64,000 nt of DNA from NCBI RefSeq assembly GCF_900110755.1, contig NZ_FOFF01000017.1, positions 62,001 through 126,000 on the forward strand, in the 5' to 3' direction. Under the pieces are notes generated by a model. The model searched no databases and was not told the origin of the DNA. It worked only from the letters and a program-made list of their open reading frames with translations. Below, one piece after another: positions 54,720 to 61,500 of this stretch (position 1 is its first letter; each line of letters starts with the position of its first letter). This stretch comes from Streptomyces sp. yr375 (GTDB lineage Bacteria; Actinomycetota; Actinomycetes; Streptomycetales; Streptomycetaceae). Both the position numbers and the translations under genes were made by a program.

Positions 54720-55808
54720 TCAGTCGGATTCGTACTCCGAGCCGGAGTCCGGCGGGTCGTGGACGAAGTCACCGGTGGCCAGTTCGCCGTTGACCACCCA
54801 GTCGTTGGTGAGTTCGGCGTCGATCGCCGCGGCCCTGGAGCGGATCACGTCGACCACGGCCTGCTCGCCGCGCATCCACTGCGGCATCAGCCAGTTGGGG
54901 AAGAACTGGCCGTGCGCCCCGGCGGCGACCACCCGGTAGCCGAGGTCGCGCCCGATGGTCTCGTTGACCGCGTCGAACGCCCACTGGCAGGCGACGCAGG
55001 CCAGTTTGACCCCGCCCATGTGCACGGTCTTGGGGTCGTCGGGGTCTCTGGGGGCCCGCTTCCAGGCGGCGACCTGCTCGCCGAGCAGCGTCATCTCGCC
55101 GTGCTGGGCGGGCACCCCCTTCTTGACCGGGGTGCCGATGGAGAACCAGCGGATCGGCTTGTGCAACGCCTCGTAGATGTCGGCCAGTTCGGGGGACTCG
55201 GGGTGGTGCTCGGCGTACGAACCGGCGTCCAGGGCGCGGAGCTTGCTGCGGTCCTGGCGCTCCCGCTGCCGTTGGTCCGCGCTCGAACCCCACGCGTTGT
55301 GGCCCGCCCTGGGCGCGCTGCCGTCGGCGAACCCGCGGATCTCCTGCTCGATCGTCTGCCGCTGCTGCTCCGTGACGACCCGCTTGCCGGTGTTGCCCGA
55401 GATGCCGAGCGAGCCGTCGGGCAGCAGGTTGACGGCGAGGTGGGGGGTGAACTTGTTCCTGGCCTTCGGGTTTCCGGCGAGGATGACGCGCTCGGCGGTG
55501 CGGGCCACCCGGTCCAGCATCCGCAGCGCCGCGTCCCGGTCGGACTCGGCGGGGGCGCCGGTCCGGGTGAACGTGGGGGCGCGCTGGACGGGCGGTGCCG
55601 CCGACTCGGTCGTCGCGTGGCCGCACCCCGGGCCGTGGGCGTGGCGTTCCTGGTCGAGTATGCGGGCCACCGCCGCGTTGCCCGCCGTGCGCTGGAGGGC
55701 GAGGAGGGAGACGGCGTCGGGGGTGGCGGCGGGGACGGGCGGGCGGCCCTGCTTCGGGGGCCGTGCGCCCGTGTCCCGTTCCCAGCTCTCGTGCGGTCGG
55801 GTGCGCAT
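54720..55808 (-). CDS. Deaminase-like putative effector with LQRTAGN header
   Basis: A 362-aa protein with no signal peptide or membrane helix. The disordered N-terminus carries LQRTAGNAAV at 38-47 and a HGPGCGH element followed by VQR, a header I know from DUF4157 proteins linked to extracellular contractile injection systems in Streptomyces. In the C-terminal half, His236-Gly-Glu238 (AQHGEMTLLGEQ) and Cys271-x2-Cys274 (GVKLACVACQW) have the spacing of the cytidine-deaminase fold of polymorphic toxins. The role as a deaminase effector is inference. No immunity or injection gene adjoins it. ATG at 55808; GGAGGAG is 13 bases upstream. Confidence 0.6.
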   Translation of the reverse strand: MRTRPHESWERDTGARPPKQGRPPVPAATPDAVSLLALQRTAGNAAVARILDQERHAHGPGCGHATTESAAPPVQRAPTFTRTGAPAESDRDAALRMLDRVARTAERVILAGNPKARNKFTPHLAVNLLPDGSLGISGNTGKRVVTEQQRQTIEQEIRGFADGSAPRAGHNAWGSSADQRQRERQDRSKLRALDAGSYAEHHPESPELADIYEALHKPIRWFSIGTPVKKGVPAQHGEMTLLGEQVAAWKRAPRDPDDPKTVHMGGVKLACVACQWAFDAVNETIGRDLGYRVVAAGAHGQFFPNWLMPQWMRGEQAVVDVIRSRAAAIDAELTNDWVVNGELATGDFVHDPPDSGSEYESD

Positions 55809-55934
55809 GACGGTCAGTCCACTCCTCCGGGTCGTTCTCCTGTCAGGAGAACGGGTCACCGGCCGCGGCGGGAAGGACCGTTCGGGCAAGGGTGCGGGCA
55901 GGATGCCGGCCCGACCGCACCCGACGCGGGCCCG

Positions 55935-57407
55935 TCAGCCCGCCTCGACGGGGCGGTTGCCGTCCGCCGCCTCCGCCACCGGCCGGCCGACGTCGGCCGA
56001 GGCGGCCGGGACCGAGGCATCCGTGACCGGGGCCTTCGTCATCACCGTCCCCGCGACCGAGCCCTCCGCGACCTTGGCCTCCGTGTCATCCGTGGCCTCC
56101 GGGTCCGGAGCCAAGGGGAGTTCGCCGTTCAGGACGCGATGCGCGCGCTCCGAGTCCAGAGCGCCTTCCCAGCGGGAGACCGCGAAGGCGGCCACGCAGT
56201 TGCCGAGCAGGTTGGTGGCCACGCGCATCGAGTCCATGATGCGGTCCACGCCCAGCAGGAGGGCGACCGCCCCGGCGGGGATGACCCCGAGCGCGGAGGC
56301 GGTCGCCGACAGCGCGAGGAACGCCGAACCGGGCACGCCCGCCATGCCCTTGCTGGTGAGCATGAGCATCAGTACGACGGTCACCTGCTGGCCCAGGGTC
56401 AGATCGACGCCGACGGCCTGGGCGATGAACAGGGTCGCGATGGACAGGTAGATCGACGCGCCGTCGAGGTTGAAGGAGTAGCCGGTGGGCACCACGAGGC
56501 CCACGGCGTCGTCGCGGCAGCCGGCGTGACGCAGTTTCTGCATCATGCGCGGCATGACGGTCTCGCTGGAGGCGGTGCCGAGGGCGAGCAGCATCTCCTC
56601 GCGGGTGTAGCGGACGAACTTCCACAGGCTCAGCCCGGTGAACGCCTTCAGCGCCGCCGCGAGCAGCAGCAGGAACAGCAGGGCGACGGCGTAACAGACG
56701 CCGATGAGCTTGCCGTACGTCGACAGCACGCCCAGCCCGTACTGGCCGACCAGATGCGCGGTGGCGCCGAAGACCGCGAGCGGGGCGAGCTTCATGACGA
56801 AGCCGACGATCGCGAAGACGACCTCCTGCACCTGCTCGACGGCCGGCAGGACGGCGGGCACCTTGGTGTGGCCGAGGTGGAGGAGGGCCGCGCCCACGAG
56901 ACAGGCGAGGACCAGAACCTGCAACAGCGAGTTCTCGGCGAACGCCCCCACGGCGCTCTCGGGCAGCGCGTGCAGGAGGAACTCGCCGGTCGACGGCAGT
57001 GACCCGCCGCCGGTCTTCGCCTCGACCGCGCCCGCGTCGAGCTGGGCCGGATCGACGTTCATGCCGGCGCCGGGCCGCACCAGGTTTCCCGCGACCAGGC
57101 CGAAGAGCAGGGCGAACGTCGTCGCCACCTCGAACCAGATGAGAGCCTTGAGGCCGATGCGGCCGAACGCCCTCAGATTGCCGGCCTTGGCTATGCCGGT
57201 GACCACCACACAGAACACGAGCGGCGCGATGACCGCTTTGATGAGCCTCACGAAGCCGTCGCCCAACGGCTGAACGGCGGTACCCAATCCGGGCCACAGC
57301 CGTCCCACGACCACTCCGAGCACCAGGGCGCAGGCGACCTGTATGAACAGAGAGGTACGCAGTAGACGTGCGACGCGTCGCGCAAGGGACGGTACGGACA
57401 GCGACAC
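55935..57407 (-). CDS. dctA: C4-dicarboxylate:cation symporter DctA
   Basis: A 490-aa DAACS-family symporter for succinate, fumarate and malate. Visible: FVRLIKAVIAPLVFCVVVTGIA, the serine-rich re-entrant loop ALGTASSETVMPRMMQKL, GYSFNLDGASIYLSIATLFIAQA and MLTSKGMAGVPGSAFLALSATAS. The C-terminal 70 residues after the transporter core are a Val/Ala/Glu/Pro-rich extension. GTG at 57407 has AAGGAG 5 bases upstream; ATG at 57437 would add ten residues but lacks a site. Confidence 0.93.
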   Translation of the reverse strand: MSLSVPSLARRVARLLRTSLFIQVACALVLGVVVGRLWPGLGTAVQPLGDGFVRLIKAVIAPLVFCVVVTGIAKAGNLRAFGRIGLKALIWFEVATTFALLFGLVAGNLVRPGAGMNVDPAQLDAGAVEAKTGGGSLPSTGEFLLHALPESAVGAFAENSLLQVLVLACLVGAALLHLGHTKVPAVLPAVEQVQEVVFAIVGFVMKLAPLAVFGATAHLVGQYGLGVLSTYGKLIGVCYAVALLFLLLLAAALKAFTGLSLWKFVRYTREEMLLALGTASSETVMPRMMQKLRHAGCRDDAVGLVVPTGYSFNLDGASIYLSIATLFIAQAVGVDLTLGQQVTVVLMLMLTSKGMAGVPGSAFLALSATASALGVIPAGAVALLLGVDRIMDSMRVATNLLGNCVAAFAVSRWEGALDSERAHRVLNGELPLAPDPEATDDTEAKVAEGSVAGTVMTKAPVTDASVPAASADVGRPVAEAADGNRPVEAG

Positions 57408-57778
57408 AGGCACTCCTTCGAGCCAGACTTTCGCCATACGGAAAAGATCTTCCGTAGCGTGCCCGCCACTATGGCCCACGTCATGACTTCGCAGAAGAGT
57501 CCGGACTCGCACCGCCGAAATATTGGACGTTCGTCCAAGTACCCGCCCGCCGACACCCGCCGGCACCCACTGACGGCCAGCGCCGGCACCGACACGTCTG
57601 CGGGACGGATGGATTCTGTCCGTCCATCCGGTGACGAGCCTGTGTGGATGTTGTAGTCGCCGGTCGGCGCGACGGCGGTCTATCAGCCGTTCAGGGCGTA
57701 TTCGATACGGATTCGATCCGCCGCCGCTTCCGGGCACAGGCTTGCGGCGGTATCTGCGGTGCAGTAAGTACGTGAACC
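57408..57778. promoter_or_regulatory. 371-bp divergent promoter region of dctA and yceI with two dyads
   Basis: No gene seen. TTGGACG-TT-CGTCCAA (57523-57538) has perfect 7-bp arms. CGGATGGA (57606-57613) and TCCATCCG (57623-57630) have perfect 8-bp arms separated by 9. Both look like regulator sites, the first nearer dctA and the second nearer yceI. Confidence 0.55.
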
Positions 57779-58435
57779 ATGAACCTGTTCACCCGCGGCG
57801 CCTCCTTCCGGCGCTCGGCTCCCCCCACCGCTCCGCAACCCCCCGTCGGCTCCCCCGCTTTCCCCGCCGCCGGTCTCCCGAACCCCGCTCTGGCGGCGCT
57901 GACCGGAGAGTGGATGATCGACCCGGCGCACAGCCGGATAGGTTTCTCCGTCCGGCACGCCCTGGTGACGACGGTGCGCGGCGCTTTCACGGAGTACGAG
58001 AGCCGGCTCTATTTCGACGGCCACGACCCGGCCCGCTCACGGGCCGAGATCGTGCTGTCCACCGCGAGTGTCGACACCGGCGTGGAACAGCGCGACGTGC
58101 ACCTGGTCGGCCGTGACTTCCTGGACGCCCGGACCTATCCGCGGATGGGTTTCACCAGTACCGCCGTCCATCTCGCGGGTCCCGACGTCTTCCGGATGAC
58201 CGGCGATCTCACCATCAGGGAGACCACCCGTCCCGTGGTCCTGGACCTCACCTACCTGGGGCATGTCACCGACCCGTTCGGCTACGAGCGGGCCGGCTTC
58301 GACGGCACCACCACCATCGACCGTTCCGAATGGGGCCTCACGTACAACGCCCGGCTGGCCGAGGGCGGCGCCATGGTGAGCGAGAAGGTGCGTCTCCAGT
58401 TCGACATCGCCGCGATCCGCACCCCCGTCGGCTGA
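57779..58435 (+). CDS. YceI-family lipocalin-like protein
   Basis: A 218-aa YceI protein, beta-barrel that binds polyprenoid lipids in known members. Core: LTGEWMIDPAHSRIGFSVRHALVTTVRGAFTEYES, STASVDTGVEQRDVHLVGRDFLDARTYPRMGFTST and FGYERAGFDGTTTIDRSEWGLTYNARL. The 40-residue N-terminal extension is Pro-rich and not a clear signal peptide, so the protein is probably cytoplasmic. No good ribosome site precedes ATG 57779. Confidence 0.92.
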   Translation: MNLFTRGASFRRSAPPTAPQPPVGSPAFPAAGLPNPALAALTGEWMIDPAHSRIGFSVRHALVTTVRGAFTEYESRLYFDGHDPARSRAEIVLSTASVDTGVEQRDVHLVGRDFLDARTYPRMGFTSTAVHLAGPDVFRMTGDLTIRETTRPVVLDLTYLGHVTDPFGYERAGFDGTTTIDRSEWGLTYNARLAEGGAMVSEKVRLQFDIAAIRTPVG

Positions 58436-58506
58436 CCGAAGGTCCCTCTCACCCCGTCGGCGGGGACGGCCGGGATGCCCGCAGGGGCACGATCTGTCTG
58501 TTCTGT

Positions 58507-58537
58507 ACCCGGCACCGCCGCTTTGTCGGTGCCGGGT
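58507..58537 (+). terminator. Terminator after yceI
   Basis: ACCCGGCACCG (58507-58517) and CGGTGCCGGGT (58527-58537), an 11-bp perfect stem with a 9-nt loop. It insulates the PKS gene that starts 57 bp later. Confidence 0.8.
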
Positions 58538-58593
58538 CGTAGGCTGATCAACGGGCCGCCTGGGCGCGGACGTTCGGACGAGGGGACAGCCTG

Positions 58594-61500
58594 GTGGGTA
58601 CGGCGGAGGCGTTCGATGTGCGGTGGTCCGTCCCGGAGCTGCTCGTGGCGAACTCCTTACGCCAGGGCGGCAAACTCGCGTTCGCCGATGACCGGCGCGG
58701 GGTGAGCTGGGCCGAACTGGAGCGCAGGACCGCTCGGTTGGCGGCGCGGCTGGAGGTTCCCCGGGGTTCCAGGGTGGCCTTCTGTCTGGACGCCTGTGTG
58801 GAGTTGGTCGAGGGGCTCCTCGCCACGGTGCGGGCCGCCGCGGTCGGCGTGCCGCTGAGTTCGCGCGGCACCGACGCCGAGCTCGCCGAGCTGCTGACCG
58901 ACTGCGACCCCTCTGTGCTGGTCACCGACCGGCGGAACCTGCCGCGCATCGCCCGGCTGACGGCGGGCCGTCCGCTCCGGCTGGTCGTGACCGGCGAGGG
59001 CCCGCTGCCGGCCGACGTCACCCGCTTCGAGACCCTCGCCGCCGAACCACCACAACCGCCACAGCCGCCACAGCCCTCGCAGCCGTCGTCGGCCGTGCCC
59101 CGCGACGATCTCGGTCTGGACGAACCCGCCTGGCTGCTCTACACGTCCGGCACCTCCGGCACCGCCAGGGCCGCGGTGTCCAGCCAGCGGTCCGCGCTCT
59201 GGTCCTCGGTCGCCTGCTACCGCCCACGGCTCGGGCTGTCGGAGGCGGACCGCGTGCTGTGGCCGCTGCCGCTCTCGCACACCTACGCCCACTCGCTCTG
59301 CGTCCTGGGCACCACCGTGGCGGGGGCGAGCGCACGGATCACGGCGACCCCCGAACCGGCCGAACTGGCCCGCCTGGTCGGCGAGTTCGCGCCGACCGTG
59401 CTGGCCGGTGTGCCCCTGACCTACCGCCAGTTGCTCGACGCCGGGCTGGGCACGGTGCCCTCGCTGCGGTTCTGCGTCACCGCCGGCGCGCCCAGCGAGC
59501 CGGCCCTGCGGGAGCAGGTCGAGACGCGGTTCGGGGCCCCGCTCCTCGACGGCTACGGCAGCACCGAGACCTGCGGCAAGATCGCCATGGAGTCACCCGA
59601 CGGGCCGAGGACGCCCGGTGGCAGCGGGCGTCCGCTGCCCGGCATGGAGGTCCGGATCGTCGCCCCGGAAACCGGCCGGGACGCCCCCGAAACCAAGGAT
59701 GAGGGCGAGGGTGAGGGCGAGATCTGGGTGCGCGGCCCGGGCCTCATGCTCGGCTATCACAACCGGCCCGAGGACACCGCCGACGCCGTGCGCGACGGCT
59801 GGTACCGCACGGGTGACCTGGGCCGACTGGGCGAGGACGGCGTCCTGACCGTCACCGGCCGGGTGACCGACCGGATCGTACGCGGCGGGGAGAACGTCGA
59901 CCCGGCCGAGGTCGAGCAGGTGCTGCGCGGTCTGCCGGGGGTGCGGGACGCGGCCGTGGTGGCGCGGGCGCATCCGCTGCTCGGCGAGGTCCCGGTGGCG
60001 TTCGTGGTGCCCGCGCGGCCGACCCTCGACCCGGCCGCCCTGCTGCGGGCCTGCGCCTCGGTGCTCTCCGCGCACAAGGTGCCCGACGAGATCCTGTTCA
60101 CCCCGGCCGTTCCGCGCACCGCCGGGGGCAAGCCGCGCCGCGCCCTGCTGCGCGAGGCGCTCGCCGGCCGCCCGGCCGAACCGCCGCTGGCCCGGCTGGC
60201 CGGCCGGACGCCTGGCGAGCGGCGGGCCGCGCTGACCGACCTGGTGTGCGCGGAGACCTCGGCGATCCGCGGGACGGCGGCCGATCCCGGCACCGCGTTC
60301 GCCGATCTCGGCCTGACGTCGATGGACGCGATGACCCTGTGGCACCGGCTCAGCCTGCGCACCGGTCTGCGGCTGCCGGCCACGCTGGTCTGGGACCATC
60401 CGAACCCGGCCGCGGTCGCCGCCCACCTGAACACCCGACTGCACGGCTCATCCACGCCCACGCCCGCACCCGTACTCACGACCGCGCCGCCGCGCGGTGC
60501 GGAGGCCGAGCCGGTGGCGATCGTGGCCGTCGGCTGCCGTTACCCGGGCGGAGTGCGTTCGCCCGAGGATCTCTGGCGGGTCGCGGCCGACGGAGTGGAC
60601 GCCACCGGCGACTTCCCCACCGACCGGGGCTGGGACCTCGCCGCCCTCCACGACCCCGACCCCGACCACCTCGGCACGACGTACACCCGGCGGGGCGGGT
60701 TCCTCGACGGCGTGGCGGACTTCGACCCGCTGTTCTTCGGCATGTCGCCCCGCGAGGCCCTGGCCACCGATCCACAGCAGCGACTGCTGCTGGAGGTCGC
60801 CTGGGAGACGCTGGAGCGCGCGGGCGTCCCCGCGCCGGCGCTGCGCGGCAGCAGCACCGGGGTGTTCGTCGGGCTGATGCACGTCGGCGGCTACGGCAGC
60901 GGCCTCTCGCCGCACGAGCTGGAGGCGCAGATCGGCATCGGATCGGCGGGCAGTGTGGCGTCCGGCCGCGTCGCCTACGTCCTCGGGCTGCGCGGCCCGG
61001 TGCTGACGCTCGACACCGCCTGTTCGTCGTCGCTGGTCGCGATGGACCTGGCCGCCAAGTCGCTGCGGGCCGGGGAGTGCACGCTCGCGCTGGCGGGCGG
61101 GGTGACGGTGCTGTCGACCCCGCAGCCGTTCGTCGCGTTCAGCCGTCAGCGCGCGCTGTCGCCGGACGGCCGGTGCCGGTCGTTCGCGGCGGGCGCGGAC
61201 GGCACCGCCTGGGCCGAGGGCGTCGGTCTCGTCCTGCTGGAGAAGCTGTCGGACGCGCGGCGCAACGGGCATCCGGTGCTGGCCGTGCTGCGCGGGTCCG
61301 CGGTGAACTCGGACGGCGCGTCGAACGGCCTGACCGCTCCCAACGGCGAGGCGCAGCAGGACCTGATCCGGCTGGCGCTGGCCGACGCGGGACTGCGGCC
61401 GGCGGACGTCGACGCGGTGGAGGGCCACGGCACGGGCACCGCGCTCGGCGACCCGATCGAGGCCGGCGCCCTGCTGGCCACCTACGGGCAGGGCCGCGAC

